A stretch of DNA of 64,000 nt from Halalkalibacter hemicellulosilyticusJCM 9152 (GTDB taxonomy: Bacteria; Bacillota; Bacilli; Bacillales; Bacillaceae_D): NCBI RefSeq assembly GCF_000513115.1, contig NZ_BAUU01000003.1:1-64000 (forward strand), in the 5' to 3' direction. Positions within the stretch are counted from its first letter, which is position 1, and every line of letters starts with the position of its first letter. Under the pieces are notes generated by a model. The model was not told the origin of the DNA and did not search any database. It saw only the letters and a list, made by a program, of their open reading frames with translations. Shown one piece after another: positions 17,111-26,847 of the stretch. Position numbers and translations under genes: made by a program.

Positions 17111-18302
17111 AATAACAAAATTAAATATAGAACTAACATGAAAAAAGTCATGATAAAACCATACTGAACGAGCCAATTCCACATAATAGAAAACCAAGGT
17201 GCTGAATGCTCACTCATAAAGACAGCGAGTACACTTGACTGTTCGTTTGAAGAGGTCTGATTTCTGTAAATAGGCGTCCATAATAGGCACGCAAAAAGAG
17301 CAGCAAATACACCATGAAAGAAACGAGCGATGAAAAAAGGCTTAAAGCGAATATCCGTTTCGGCTAAAATACTAGCAACTTGCGCTTGTACAGAGAAACC
17401 GCTAAATGCAAGGAAGAAACTAGTGACAATAACTTGTTGAAAAAGTGTAGCATCGGTCTCGCTAGCCAATTTCGCACCGAGTGTAATTTCGAATAAGCCT
17501 GAAATGAGCGGGTAGCTTAACGTGTTTGGTATTTGAAAGATAGACAAAATGATTGAGAAAATAGCAGCTATCATAGCTGTTATGCCAATAAGGCTCAAAA
17601 TTGAATTTAACACGGAAAATAAAATAATAAACCCGCCAATCATTAATAATGTTCGAATAGAGGATTGAACGGCATCTCCTAATAGCTTTCCGATCGGCCT
17701 CCCATCACGGAGACGCTCTTCATGTAAAAGGGTTAATGCACTTTTCCATGATCGAGTGGAGCTGTCTAGGGACTGGCGTTCCTCATCGTTAACGCCATGA
17801 AATCTCATACATAAACCAACGATTATATTTCCTAAATAATGCGATAATGCTAAAAGAAGACCTAATGTTGCATCATGAAAAAAACCGACTGCAATGGCCC
17901 CAAATATAAAAAGTGGGTTAGAGGAATTGGTAAATGACACAAGTCTTTCAGCTTCAATTCGTGTGAGCTTTTGTTCTTGCCTGAGTCTAGCTGTTAGTTT
18001 TGCTCCAGCAGGATAGCCTGATGCTAACCCCATAGCCCACACAAAGCCCCCGACTCCAGGAACGCGAAATAACGGTCTCATTAAGGCTCGAGTAATGCAC
18101 CAATAAACGTTACGACGCCAAATCCAATTAATAGCTCTGACACAATAAAAAAAGGTAACAAGGATGGGAAGACGACATTCCACCACATTTGCATACCTCT
18201 AATAGAAGCTTCTAATGCTTCTTTTGGAAAGATCATTAGTGAAGCAGCAAGGAGTAAGCTAACTAAAGCAAGTACAAATGTTTTTGTTTTTGATAATGGC
18301 AC
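17086..18302 (-). pseudogene. ylbJ: Sporulation membrane protein YlbJ, split by a one-base deletion
   Basis: YlbJ is a polytopic nucleoside-recognition (Gate) domain protein needed for spore cortex formation in B. subtilis, where it is sigma-E dependent. Here the N-terminal 73 codons (GTG 18302 after AAAGGGGG; WWNVVFPSLLPFFIVSELLIGFG) end at a TAA at 18081-18083. The rest (LMRPLFRVPGVGG... to the end) continues at once in another frame. Adding one T (CCTTAATG to CCTTTAATG) near 18083-18085 rejoins LLEP-LMRPLF and gives 405 residues, the family length. All other sequence looks selected. A sequencing error in a T run is more likely than true loss. Confidence 0.88.
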
Positions 18303-18456
18303 ATAGTAGCCCCCTTTGTACGAATAAAAAATTTTATAGGATTGAAAAGCGTTATTAGTGCGCTTAGAGAAGAGCGTCGAGTCTATTTCGTTACTCGGTT
18401 GACGAAACAACTCCATTTTTATCTAAACTTTAATCTCTTGTATCGTTCTTTAAGAG

Positions 18457-18484
18457 TTGTCCTATCATTAACTATACGTATACA
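18457..18484 (+). promoter_or_regulatory. Possible sigma-A promoter of ylbK
   Basis: TTGTCC, a 16-base spacer and TATACA lie about 57 bases before the ylbK start. Confidence 0.35.
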
Positions 18485-18540
18485 GATGAATAATAGACCA
18501 TATCATTTCTGTAAAAAACAAATGCTGGGAGAGGTTTTAT

Positions 18541-19335
18541 ATGGGAAAAGGTCGACCCAAAATTGGATTGGCGCTAGGTTCTGGAGGATCAAGGGGATAT
18601 GCACATATCGGTGTATTAAAGGTGCTGGAAGAGGAAAATATTCCAATAGATATGATTACGGGTAGTAGCATGGGTGCTCTTGTTGGTTGTCTGTATGGTG
18701 TCGGTCATTCGCCTGATCAATTGCATCGCTTTGCTTCATTGTTTCAAAAGAAATATTTTGTTGATTTTATCGTACCTAGGAAGGGATTTGTTGCAGGAAA
18801 GAAAGTGAAAAATTTAATTCGTTTGCTTGCGAAAGGAAAACGAATCGAGGATTTAAACCCTCGTATGATGGTCGTAACAACTGACATTAATAAAGGAGAG
18901 CGAGTATTATTTGATAAAGGAGACGTCGCTTCTGTCGTTCGAGCTAGTATTGCCATTCCGGGGATATTTGTACCTGAGGTGATTGATGGCAAAACGTTGG
19001 TTGATGGAGGTGTGATCGATCGTGTCCCTGTAACGGCAGTTAAACAAATGGGTGCTGATATTACAATTGCTGTGGATGTTTCTTATTTCAAACAAGAGGC
19101 AGAAGTAAAGACGATTTATGATATTATGGTTCAAAGCATGGATATTATGACACGAGAATTAATTCGTGCTCAAGAAATTGAAAGTACAGTAATGATTCGA
19201 CCGATCGTAAAAAATGCTAATCCTTTGGCTTTTAGTGAGGTTGATGCTTTAATAAGTAGTGGTGAAGAAGCTACTAGAAACCATATCGCCTTGATTAAAG
19301 AGGCGATTGCAACTTGGGAGGAGAATCAAACATGA
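18541..19335 (+). CDS. ylbK: Patatin-like phospholipase YlbK
   Basis: A 264-residue patatin-fold (RssA-type) esterase, probably cytoplasmic. The oxyanion loop is LGSGGSRGYAHIGVL, the nucleophile elbow GSSMG contains the catalytic Ser, and the DGG motif (LVDGGVIDRVPV) supplies the Asp of the Ser-Asp dyad. Physiological lipid substrate unknown. GGGAGAGG precedes the ATG. The stop codon overlaps the start of ylbL (ATGA), so the two are translationally coupled. Confidence 0.9.
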   Translation: MGKGRPKIGLALGSGGSRGYAHIGVLKVLEEENIPIDMITGSSMGALVGCLYGVGHSPDQLHRFASLFQKKYFVDFIVPRKGFVAGKKVKNLIRLLAKGKRIEDLNPRMMVVTTDINKGERVLFDKGDVASVVRASIAIPGIFVPEVIDGKTLVDGGVIDRVPVTAVKQMGADITIAVDVSYFKQEAEVKTIYDIMVQSMDIMTRELIRAQEIESTVMIRPIVKNANPLAFSEVDALISSGEEATRNHIALIKEAIATWEENQT

Positions 19336-20378
19336 AGTCCGAACAAACTAAGCCTTTTTTGAGTAAGAGATGGATCATACTAATTTTGTTTTTATTGTTT
19401 ATCCATTTCTTCCCACTTCCATATTATTATTCACAGCCTGGTGATGCGAAAATATTAAGTGAAGTAATCAATGTTGAAGGTGGCCATGAGGAAGATGGGA
19501 CATTTATGCTAACAACCGTGCAAATGGGAAAAGCAAATTTGTTGTTCTATGGATGGTCGTATTTAAGTTCATATCGTTTATTGTATCATGAAGATCAAAT
19601 ACGTCATGAAGGTGAATCTGATGAGGAATATCATCATAGACAATTAATGGCGATGAGTAGCTCACAAGAGTCAGCCATGATTGTAGCGTATGAAGCTGCT
19701 GGAAAAACAATTGAATATGAATATCATGGAGTAATTGTGACACAGCTAATCGAAGGTATGCCTGCAGAAGAAGTTCTTGAAATTGGTGATCGAATTCTTG
19801 AAGTGAACGGTAGAGAAATTGAAACAGCCGAACAATTAATACATACATTAAGTGATAAAAGTGTAAAGGATACAGTGGAATTACTTATAAAACGTGAAGA
19901 TGAAAGGATCGTTGTTGAAGTTGGCTTTGCTCCTTTTCCAGAAAAGTTAGGTGCGCAAAAAGGACAAGTAGGTATTGGTATTTCCTCTCCAATTACTGAA
20001 CGAGATATTGTCGTAGATCCTGAAGTAATGATAGACACAAGTCAAATTGGAGGGCCTTCAGCTGGACTTATGTTTGCTTTAGAAATGTATAATCAATTAA
20101 CTGAAGAAAACGTGACTAAGGGTTATCATATAGCTGGTACAGGTACGATCTCTGAAGAAGGTGTTGTTGGTCGAATTGGAGGAGCACCACAGAAGGTTGT
20201 AGCAGCTGATCGTGCAGGGGCGGATTACTTTTTAGTTCCTAATGATGCTGGTGCTTCGCAATCTAACTATGAAGAAGCATTAGCTGCTGCAGAGGATATC
20301 GGAGCAGAAATGGAAATTATTCCGATTGATACATTTGAGGAAGCTTTAGAGTTTCTCGCCTCTATACCGCCGAAATAA
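19332..20378 (+). CDS. ylbL: Membrane-anchored PDZ/Lon-type protease YlbL
   Basis: A 348-residue protein with an N-terminal membrane segment (about 14-32), a PDZ domain (about 125-205; MPAEEVLEIGDRILEVNGREI) and a C-terminal Lon-type (S16) Ser-Lys protease domain. The catalytic Ser is in QIGGPSAGLMFALE and the Lys in GAPQKVVAADRAGADYFLVP. In B. subtilis YlbL acts in regulated proteolysis at the membrane. ATG 19332 follows GGGAGGAG and overlaps the ylbK stop; the earlier in-frame TTG 19314 has no ribosome site. Confidence 0.93.
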   Translation: MKSEQTKPFLSKRWIILILFLLFIHFFPLPYYYSQPGDAKILSEVINVEGGHEEDGTFMLTTVQMGKANLLFYGWSYLSSYRLLYHEDQIRHEGESDEEYHHRQLMAMSSSQESAMIVAYEAAGKTIEYEYHGVIVTQLIEGMPAEEVLEIGDRILEVNGREIETAEQLIHTLSDKSVKDTVELLIKREDERIVVEVGFAPFPEKLGAQKGQVGIGISSPITERDIVVDPEVMIDTSQIGGPSAGLMFALEMYNQLTEENVTKGYHIAGTGTISEEGVVGRIGGAPQKVVAADRAGADYFLVPNDAGASQSNYEEALAAAEDIGAEMEIIPIDTFEEALEFLASIPPK

Positions 20379-20388
20379 ATGATTTAGA

Positions 20389-20416
20389 GGTGTTTCAATA
20401 TGCGTTATGAAACACC
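20389..20416. terminator. Hairpin between convergent ylbL and ylbM
   Basis: GGTGTTTCA and TGAAACACC form a 9 bp stem with a 10-base loop midway between two convergent stops. No T run follows on either strand, so termination is uncertain. Confidence 0.4.
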
Positions 20417-20430
20417 AGACGCTAGTTAAT

Positions 20431-21644
20431 TTAATATTTGTTTAACTGTATCGGAGGGGTGAATTCGGCTTTGATGGCTGAATTTCTAGCGTGAGTTAAG
20501 AGGGGCTGTGCATAAATGATAGCTGCTCTTTCTTCTAGTTCGGCTATCCGCCCTGTCGCTTTTGCTCTTTTCGTAAGGATAGGGAGATTGCGCTGTTTTC
20601 TTGTTTGTTTTAAAAATTGTTGACCTTTTGTCGTAAATCCGAGTAGTTGTATATGACGTAGACCTTCAGAATGTGCTGATTGCATTTCTTCTTTAGTTGT
20701 ATTGGTTAAGACATGTGTCGCTAGACGTTGTAATCGAGTTCTCGTATATCGCTTCGTTTTTAAGAGGTCGATCCAATCGGTGTAAGTAGGAGCAAATTTA
20801 ATCGTTTCCTTAAGACGATACTCGAGTCCTTCTTCACATTCATATATGTCTCGTAATTGCTCACAAGAGGAGGATAGAATTTTATATTGTACGAATGGAT
20901 AATAAAGGTCCCACGTATGGAGCAGCTTATTTTCTTTTTGATAGTTTGTCAAAAGGTTTACAGTAGCCGTTGGCATAGTATGTGCAATATCTGCTAAAGG
21001 TGTTCCTTCATTAATCGCTTTTCGTATACTTGTAGCACTTGCAATATGATTGGAACTAATGGACTGTTCATGGAAATGTGCTTGAATTCTTTTTGTAGTT
21101 ATAGCTTTAATTGGGCTTCTTTGGTCTGTAATAGCTTTAACATAATGATAACCTAAAATGTTGTTTGGCTCTGTTAAAGAGATGGCTGTCGGCTATTTAA
21201 GCGTGTGAGGGCATCAGAGAATGCTCGCGGGTAGCTTAATCCTTGTTTCATATGTTCTTGCACATATGAATTGATTGTTGATAAGTCTTTTTGAATCGCA
21301 TCAACCAATTCATAGAAAGGAAGTATATTGCCAGCTTCACTTCCAAAGTGAACGAATTCGACTCCAAGCTCAGTTAAAAGTTGAACAGCACCATTTGCAA
21401 AGTACTCAGCCTTTTGTGTTGAAAATGGATAAGGTAGCTCGATGACTAAATCAGCCCCATTCGCTAACGCCATTTCTGTTCGTGACCATTTTGAAATAAG
21501 AGCAGGTTCACCTCTTTGTAAAAAAGTACCGCTCATCACGACAATGACGATATCAGCTTCTGTCTCTTTCTTAGCTTGTGTTAATTGATAAAGGTGACCA
21601 TTATGGAAGGGGTTATACTCAACAACGATTCCGACTGCTTGCAT
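20431..21644 (-). pseudogene. tmcAL: tRNA(Met) cytidine acetate ligase TmcAL (YlbM), split by a one-base deletion
   Basis: TmcAL makes N4-acetylcytidine at the wobble base of elongator tRNA-Met using acetate and ATP. The N-terminal nucleotidyltransferase part starts MQAVGIVVEYNPFHNGHLYQL (HxGH-type motif, after a GGAGGAG site) and carries MSGTFLQRGEPA. Its frame ends at TAA near 21174. The continuation (SLTEPNNILGYHYVKAI... to 20431) is in the next frame. Adding one T (CTTTAAC to CTTTTAAC) restores LTEPNNILG and 404 residues, close to the usual 410-415. Probably an indel error; otherwise a recent pseudogene. Confidence 0.88.
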
Positions 21645-21857
21645 CGAATCTCCTCCTAATTATTATGAATGAAAGATGATGGATAAAAAAGGGTAAAATA
21701 AGTATTAGGTATAGATTCGTGAGTCTCTTTACTATCCCTTTTTGTCATGCTACAATAAACGTCATGTATAAAACAAGTATTTGTCTGTAAAGAAAAAAGA
21801 TTGACATTCAAAAAAGGTAGATATATACTTAATCTTGTTGTCTTAGAGGTGATCAAC

Positions 21858-22376
21858 ATGTTGAAATGGTCCCTTCAGCAGCTAAACGTTGCGAAACATA
21901 AACCATTTACATTCGAAGAAACAATCGACTTGTCAAGTGTTATGAATATTAACAAAGAAATACGTAACGTTTCCCCTTTTAACGTGAAAGGTGAACTATT
22001 GTATAGAGGTTCTTTATTAACCTTTACGTTGCAAATTTCTGGTTCGTTGATTTTGCCTTGTTCAAGAACATTGGCAGATGTTACGTTTCCGATTGATATT
22101 GAAATCGTTAGGCAATATCATCCAAAGAATGATTATGTAACGGCAGATGTTGATCATGATGATATTCAGTTCTTTGAAGGTGAAATGGTCGATCTGAAGC
22201 CTGCAATCGAAGAAGCTGTCTTATTAGAAATACCGATGCAACTGTTTGCTGATGAGAAATCAGATCCGTTGGCTCCTCCAGAGGGGAAACATTGGGAGTT
22301 AGTAACAGATGAAAAGAAAGAAGATCGAATAGATCCTCGACTAGCAGATTTAGCTAAATTTTTTGACAAAGAGTAG
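21858..22376 (+). CDS. ylbN: YlbN (YceD/DUF177 family protein)
   Basis: A 172-residue soluble protein of the DUF177 family that is almost always encoded just before rpmF; linked to ribosomal RNA or large-subunit metabolism in other organisms, exact role unclear. Length equals that of B. subtilis YlbN. The VDLKPAIEEAVLLEIPMQLFAD and DPRLADLAKFFDKE blocks are typical. ATG 21858 follows TTAGAGGTG; the frame open from 21801 lacks a ribosome site. Confidence 0.92.
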   Translation: MLKWSLQQLNVAKHKPFTFEETIDLSSVMNINKEIRNVSPFNVKGELLYRGSLLTFTLQISGSLILPCSRTLADVTFPIDIEIVRQYHPKNDYVTADVDHDDIQFFEGEMVDLKPAIEEAVLLEIPMQLFADEKSDPLAPPEGKHWELVTDEKKEDRIDPRLADLAKFFDKE

Positions 22377-22450
22377 GAAATGGAAGTCCCGGCAAAGATG
22401 GAACCTTCATTTTTACAATGACTATTTAATTCTGTAAGGAGGTGGGAATG

Positions 22451-22624
22451 ATGGCAGTACCTTTTAGAAGAACATCTAAAACTCGCAAAAATAAGCGTCG
22501 TACTCACATTAAGTTAGCAGTACCAGGAATGGTTAAATGTTCTGAATGTGGAGAATTAAAGCTAGCTCACCGTATTTGTAAAGCGTGTGGCTCATATAAT
22601 GGCCGAGATGTTGTCAGTAAATAA
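22451..22624 (+). CDS. rpmF: 50S ribosomal protein L32
   Basis: A 57-residue basic ribosomal protein of the large subunit. [19 protein letters not shown] is the family N terminus, and the CSEC...CKAC pairs make this the zinc-binding (C+) form. AAGGAGG precedes two adjacent ATG codons (22448 and 22451); the second gives the usual start. It follows ylbN by 74 bases and ends in a strong terminator. Confidence 0.96.
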   Translation: MAVPFRRTSKTRKNKRRTHIKLAVPGMVKCSECGELKLAHRICKACGSYNGRDVVSK

Positions 22625-22631
22625 GCTTAAA

Positions 22632-22673
22632 GAAAAAAACGGAAAGGTTTTATACCTTTTCGTTTTTTTTTTT
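22632..22673 (+). terminator. Terminator after rpmF
   Basis: AAAAACGGAAAGGT, loop TTTAT, and ACCTTTTCGTTTTT with a run of eleven T. Confidence 0.92.
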
Positions 22674-22935
22674 AGAAGTTTAATTAAGATAGGTGAAAGT
22701 CCTTCGTAAGTGGTGTCGGCTCCGCACGTTTCATACTGTTCTGTAGAAGAACTTTGCTCTTAGAAATGCTTTATAGCTTAATATCTATCGTTAATATTTG
22801 TGGGAATGAATACAACTTTGAATTGAAGGTCATAATTTATTAATAGAATTCGTTATTTTTTTATGATCGTGCGTCTTTCTAATCTAGTAGATGCATACGT
22901 ATAGAATAATTATGAAAAATAAGGAGGGAATACAT
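22674..22935. other. rpmF-gerR intergenic region without a clear element
   Basis: About 260 bases. A GTGGTGTCGGCTCCGCAC stretch near 22712 can form a small hairpin, and CATACGTA (22893-22900) resembles a sigma-E -10, but I could not find a matching -35. No gene or riboswitch is recognisable. Confidence 0.4.
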
Positions 22936-23496
22936 GTGAGTACAGTGAGGCAAGATGCTTGGTCAACAGATGAGGATTTAATATTAGCTGAAGTTGTATT
23001 ACGTCATATACGTGAAGGGAGTACGCAATTAGCGGCATTTGAAGAAGTTGGTGACCGACTTTCGAGGACGAGTGCAGCTTGTGGATTTCGGTGGAATTCA
23101 ACGATTAGAAAAAAATATGAATCAGCTATCTTATTAGCGAAGAAACAACGCTCAAAAGGAAAGAGGCTATTTCAAACAACGGAATATGACATGGAGCCAA
23201 CCATTGAACTGCAACCACAATTATCGGAGGAGAAAGCTCAGGGCGAAAGTGAAGAAGAAGAATTACTTACAATGAAAAAGGTCGTTTCTTTTTTGAATGA
23301 TTTTGCTCAAAAAAGTGAGGATCGTGTTTCTTTAGCAGAATTTAAGGAATTACAAGAAGAAAATAAAAGATTAAAAAATACGCTTGAACAAATTGAACAG
23401 GAAAAGAAAGTAATGGAAGATGACTATCGCACATTACTTTCTATTATGGAACGAGCAAGAAAGCTAACGACCTTTGAGACGACCACTGAAACATAA
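22936..23496 (+). CDS. gerR: RsfA-family sporulation transcription regulator (YlbO/GerR)
   Basis: A 186-residue regulator. An N-terminal Myb/SANT-like DNA-binding region ([26 protein letters not shown]... [13 protein letters not shown], about 5-60) is followed by an acidic linker and a C-terminal coiled coil (about 125-180). This is the RsfA/YlbO layout. In B. subtilis GerR (YlbO) is made under sigma-E and represses part of the mother-cell programme. GTG 22936 lies 7 bases after GGAGGG; upstream ATG codons in the same frame lack sites. Confidence 0.88.
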   Translation: MSTVRQDAWSTDEDLILAEVVLRHIREGSTQLAAFEEVGDRLSRTSAACGFRWNSTIRKKYESAILLAKKQRSKGKRLFQTTEYDMEPTIELQPQLSEEKAQGESEEEELLTMKKVVSFLNDFAQKSEDRVSLAEFKELQEENKRLKNTLEQIEQEKKVMEDDYRTLLSIMERARKLTTFETTTET

Positions 23497-23505
23497 TCAT
23501 TAGCT

Positions 23506-23544
23506 AACACTTTGGATCTTATTTAGAATCCAGGGTGTTTTTTT
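23506..23544 (+). terminator. Terminator after gerR
   Basis: AACACTTTGGAT pairs with ATCCAGGGTGTT (two G-T pairs), followed by seven T. Confidence 0.85.
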
Positions 23545-23704
23545 ATGAGTAAACGTAAAGTTTAAGTTCATGAAACAAAATATAGCGATTTAATTAGGTC
23601 TAAAGTTCTATATGTTCTAGTTGGAAAGAATGAGAAAATGTGATTGATAAGAGAGTAAATGAATAGTAGTGGGAGTATAGATAGAAGAAGGGAGACGCTA
23701 GACG

Positions 23705-24619
23705 ATGAATGTAACAATCATTGGATCTGGTGCAATAGGGATGCTACTAAGTTATTATTTTGTTGAGAAAGGGCAAACTATAACTTTAGTCGTAAGAAGA
23801 GATGAACAATTAAAGCAATTACAAAATGAAGGACTTCAAATAACTCGTTATGATCAAACACATCATAATGTTAAAGTGAAAACAATGACATTTGATCATT
23901 TTATGAGTTCAAACGCCTTAATTGATTTAGCCGTTATTGCCGTTAAAGCATATGACTGGCCAACCGTTGATAAGAGCTTACAGAAACGAATGTCAACGAT
24001 TAAGTCTATACTATTTTTACAAAATGGAATGGAACACATTTCTTATTTGTCTCAATATACATGTTCAGAAGTAGCTGTTGGAGTCGTAGAGCATGGTGCG
24101 AAGCGACTAAATGATTTTACCGTTGTTCATACAGGTGCGAGTGCAATTAAGTGGGGGTACGTTAAATATGGCGAACAAAAGATCATGAGAACGATCTTAG
24201 AAGAGATAGCTTCTCTTCATTTCGAAGAGGTATCAAATTGGTATGAGGCTTTGATGAGGAAAACAGTCGTAAATGTGTGTATTAATCCGCTAACGGCACT
24301 GTTTCAAGTAGAGAATGGTGAATTGTTAGCCAATGAGCATCTTACTACAATCATGAAGCACTTATTTGATGAAGTCGTAGAAGTCTTTGAATTGATAGAT
24401 CATTTTAAGGTGTGGAGCTATGTAACGAATATTTGTGAGCGAACTAAGTACAATCAATCTTCTATGTATGTTGATTTACAGCAAGGGAGAAAGTCAGAAA
24501 TTGAAGCGATTGTTGGTAGTGTGCAAAGAATGGGAAAAGAGAAAGGGATAAATACACCGTATCTTAATATGATGTTTGATGCTATTAAAGCAATGGAATG
24601 GCAGAAGGGGGTTAGATAA
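23705..24619 (+). CDS. panE: 2-dehydropantoate 2-reductase PanE
   Basis: A 304-residue NADPH-dependent ketopantoate reductase for pantothenate and CoA synthesis. The Rossmann start MNVTIIGSGAIGMLLSYYF is clear; the catalytic Lys lies in the RKTVVNVCINPLTAL block, and WSYVTNICERTKYNQSSMYVDLQQGRKSEIEAIVG is the C-terminal signature. GAAGGGAG precedes the ATG. Its TAA overlaps the next start (TAATG). coaD lies earlier in the same region. Confidence 0.94.
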   Translation: MNVTIIGSGAIGMLLSYYFVEKGQTITLVVRRDEQLKQLQNEGLQITRYDQTHHNVKVKTMTFDHFMSSNALIDLAVIAVKAYDWPTVDKSLQKRMSTIKSILFLQNGMEHISYLSQYTCSEVAVGVVEHGAKRLNDFTVVHTGASAIKWGYVKYGEQKIMRTILEEIASLHFEEVSNWYEALMRKTVVNVCINPLTALFQVENGELLANEHLTTIMKHLFDEVVEVFELIDHFKVWSYVTNICERTKYNQSSMYVDLQQGRKSEIEAIVGSVQRMGKEKGINTPYLNMMFDAIKAMEWQKGVR

Positions 24620-25005
24620 TGGACATTTTCGTGTGGTTAATAGCGACTTTAGTGACACTTCCGCTATTAAGTTGGTATGTATGTTATTGGATATATGTAA
24701 AACGGAAAAAAAATAAAAAAAAAGCGATTCGTTTTGCTTCAGATTGGTCAACGGTTTTATTTATTGCATCGGTGCACTTTATTTTATTAGAAATATTCGG
24801 TCGCTCGTTCCTATTCATTGTATTAGGAGTTGTTGTTCTTATTGCGATTGGCTTTACATGGTTACATTGGTATATATCGGAAGACATTCACATACGTAAG
24901 TTAATTAGAGGGATTTGGCGTTTCAATTTTATCGTATTCTTTCTTCTACACGTTTCATTATTTTTTGTCGGATTACTTGTTAGTATTATTCGGTTAAATA
25001 GTTAG
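24619..25005 (+). CDS. DUF3397 membrane protein
   Basis: A 128-residue protein with four hydrophobic helices (about 3-24, 40-60, 65-86, 100-122) separated by a basic loop KRKKNKKK. Position between panE and bshC and the layout match the DUF3397 family of Bacillaceae, with no known function. It overlaps the panE stop codon, so its translation is coupled to panE. Confidence 0.82.
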   Translation: MDIFVWLIATLVTLPLLSWYVCYWIYVKRKKNKKKAIRFASDWSTVLFIASVHFILLEIFGRSFLFIVLGVVVLIAIGFTWLHWYISEDIHIRKLIRGIWRFNFIVFFLLHVSLFFVGLLVSIIRLNS

Positions 25006-25079
25006 TTCATATTACTTTCTTGGGGGATCGTTCTTTGTTATAGTGATGAAGAAACGCTAAATGAAGGGACGCTAATAGA

Positions 25080-26696
25080 ATGAACGTAGAGGAACTTGAT
25101 TTAACCATTAATCGTTTTACCGATGATTATTTAGCATATAAAGAACAAGCAACTACTTTTTTTGATTATCAGATACAAGATAAGGACGTTTTTAAAAAGA
25201 GACTTGATCATATTCATACTCGTGAATTTAAACGAGAAGAGCTTTTTACATATTTTCAAAAGAACTATAAGGTACTCAAGAATCATGATGAAGCGATGAA
25301 GCAAATTGAGAAATTTAAAGATTCTAAATCAGTAGTTGTTGTAGGAGGACAGCAAGCTGGCTTGTTAACAGGTCCGTTATATACCATTTATAAAGCGATG
25401 ACGATTGTTGCTCTTGCAAAACAACAAGAACGTGAATTGGGTATAAGTGTTATCCCTATTTTTTGGATTGCTGGAGAAGATCATGATTTAGATGAAATCC
25501 GTTTTGTATATAAGCAACAAGGTTTGCAGTGGAAGAAGCACTTCTATGATACGGGTTCTTCGAATACGTCGGCTTCTAATGTGATAGTGGATCATGCACA
25601 GATGGAGAAATGGGTAGAAGATGTTTTCGCAACATTGCCAGAAACCGCGTTTACTTGTGACTTATTTCAAAAAGTATCTCATTATGTAAAACAGTCGAAT
25701 ACGATGTTAGATTTCTTTCGGAATATCATGCATTGGTTTTTTGCTGAACAAGGGCTTCTTTTATTAGATGCACATGATCCGTTCATTCGCCAAATGGAAA
25801 CGGGTTATTTCAAACAATTAATTGATCAAGTTGATTGTCTGCAAGTTGCTCAGCAAAAAGGAGATCGTGAATTTAATCAATCAGGTTATGGAGACCCCAT
25901 TGTCACCGAACCGACAAATGCTCATTTGTTTCTTGAAGTTCATGGTGAGAGAAAACGTCTTGATTTTGAAGATGGGCTCTTTTCGGTACAAGGTACAGAT
26001 GTTACATATACGAAAGCAGGTTTGCTTTATTTACTCGATCAACATCCTGAACGATTTAGTAATAATGTTGTGACCCGACCTTTAATGCAAGAGTGGTTAT
26101 TGCCAGTATTAGCATTTGTTGGAGGGCCAGGAGAGATTGCATATTGGGCTACATTAAAGCCTGTATTTAAGTTGTTTGCGTTGAAAATCCCTCCTGTTCT
26201 GTTACGCTATCAAGTAACCTTTATTCCTACTCAAGTAAGCAAATGGCTGAATGAACACAATTATAAGGTTACACCTTTTTTAAAAGGAGAGATGAAAACG
26301 CTTCGTGATCAATGGTTAGAGAATGTTAATCCTTATCCAATTACAGAGGTTGTTGGAAATGTGAGAGAACAAGTACGTTCAGAACATGAGACTATTCGTA
26401 ATTTAGCAGCAGAAATGGATCAAACACTTTATCATTTAAGTGAAAAAAATATAAATATGATTGAACAGCAGCTAGCATTTATGGAAAAGAAGATGAAAAA
26501 ATTCGTTCGACAAACGCATGATGGAGCACTTGCGAAATTTGCTGAGACAGAGCATTGGTTATCCCCAATCAATAAACCGCAAGAGCGTATTATTCATCCG
26601 TTTGTGTTGATGAATGTCATTGGTGAGCGTGAATTTAAAAAATGGCTGTCAATGGAGTTGTCATTTAGTCGAAAACATAAGCTTCTGTATTTGTGA
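25080..26696 (+). CDS. bshC: Putative cysteine ligase BshC (bacillithiol synthesis)
   Basis: A 538-residue protein that adds cysteine to glucosaminyl-malate in the last step of bacillithiol synthesis. VVVGGQQAGLLTGPLYTIYKAMT and FWIAGEDHDLDEI in the Rossmann core, EWLLPVLAFVGGPGEIAYWATL, and the long coiled coil near residues 430-500 are family traits. Length equals that of B. subtilis YllA. It lies just before mraZ, as in other Bacillaceae, and ends with its own terminator. Confidence 0.95.
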   Translation: MNVEELDLTINRFTDDYLAYKEQATTFFDYQIQDKDVFKKRLDHIHTREFKREELFTYFQKNYKVLKNHDEAMKQIEKFKDSKSVVVVGGQQAGLLTGPLYTIYKAMTIVALAKQQERELGISVIPIFWIAGEDHDLDEIRFVYKQQGLQWKKHFYDTGSSNTSASNVIVDHAQMEKWVEDVFATLPETAFTCDLFQKVSHYVKQSNTMLDFFRNIMHWFFAEQGLLLLDAHDPFIRQMETGYFKQLIDQVDCLQVAQQKGDREFNQSGYGDPIVTEPTNAHLFLEVHGERKRLDFEDGLFSVQGTDVTYTKAGLLYLLDQHPERFSNNVVTRPLMQEWLLPVLAFVGGPGEIAYWATLKPVFKLFALKIPPVLLRYQVTFIPTQVSKWLNEHNYKVTPFLKGEMKTLRDQWLENVNPYPITEVVGNVREQVRSEHETIRNLAAEMDQTLYHLSEKNINMIEQQLAFMEKKMKKFVRQTHDGALAKFAETEHWLSPINKPQERIIHPFVLMNVIGEREFKKWLSMELSFSRKHKLLYL

Positions 26697-26731
26697 GTAT
26701 TTGTAAATAATTGCTGTCGGAATAAGTTTTG

Positions 26732-26764
26732 AAATCCTGTCCACAAGGGCAGGATTTTTTTTTG
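26732..26764 (+). terminator. Terminator after bshC
   Basis: AATCCTGTCC, loop ACAA, and GGGCAGGATT followed by a run of T. Confidence 0.9.
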
Positions 26765-26786
26765 TGGAGAAAATGTTCATTTTAGG

Positions 26787-26811
26787 TGGTGTAAAGTGGG
26801 GGAATGTGGTA
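26787..26811 (+). promoter_or_regulatory. MraZ-binding direct repeats upstream of mraZ
   Basis: TGG triplets begin at 26787, 26797 and 26807, that is every 10 bases, in the context GGTGGTGTAAAGTGGG and GAATGTGGTAC. MraZ is known to bind TGGG-type direct repeats with one-turn spacing ahead of its own operon, so this is probably the autoregulatory site of the division cluster. Confidence 0.6.
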
Positions 26812-26847
26812 CTTTAATGTTAGTAAGTGGAGGGAGATGGGCTAACG

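Noticed and set aside
22674-22800. Possible riboswitch after rpmF (GGTGAAAGTCC stretch)
   Set aside because: No conserved riboswitch core could be assembled, and the downstream gene gerR has no link to a metabolite.
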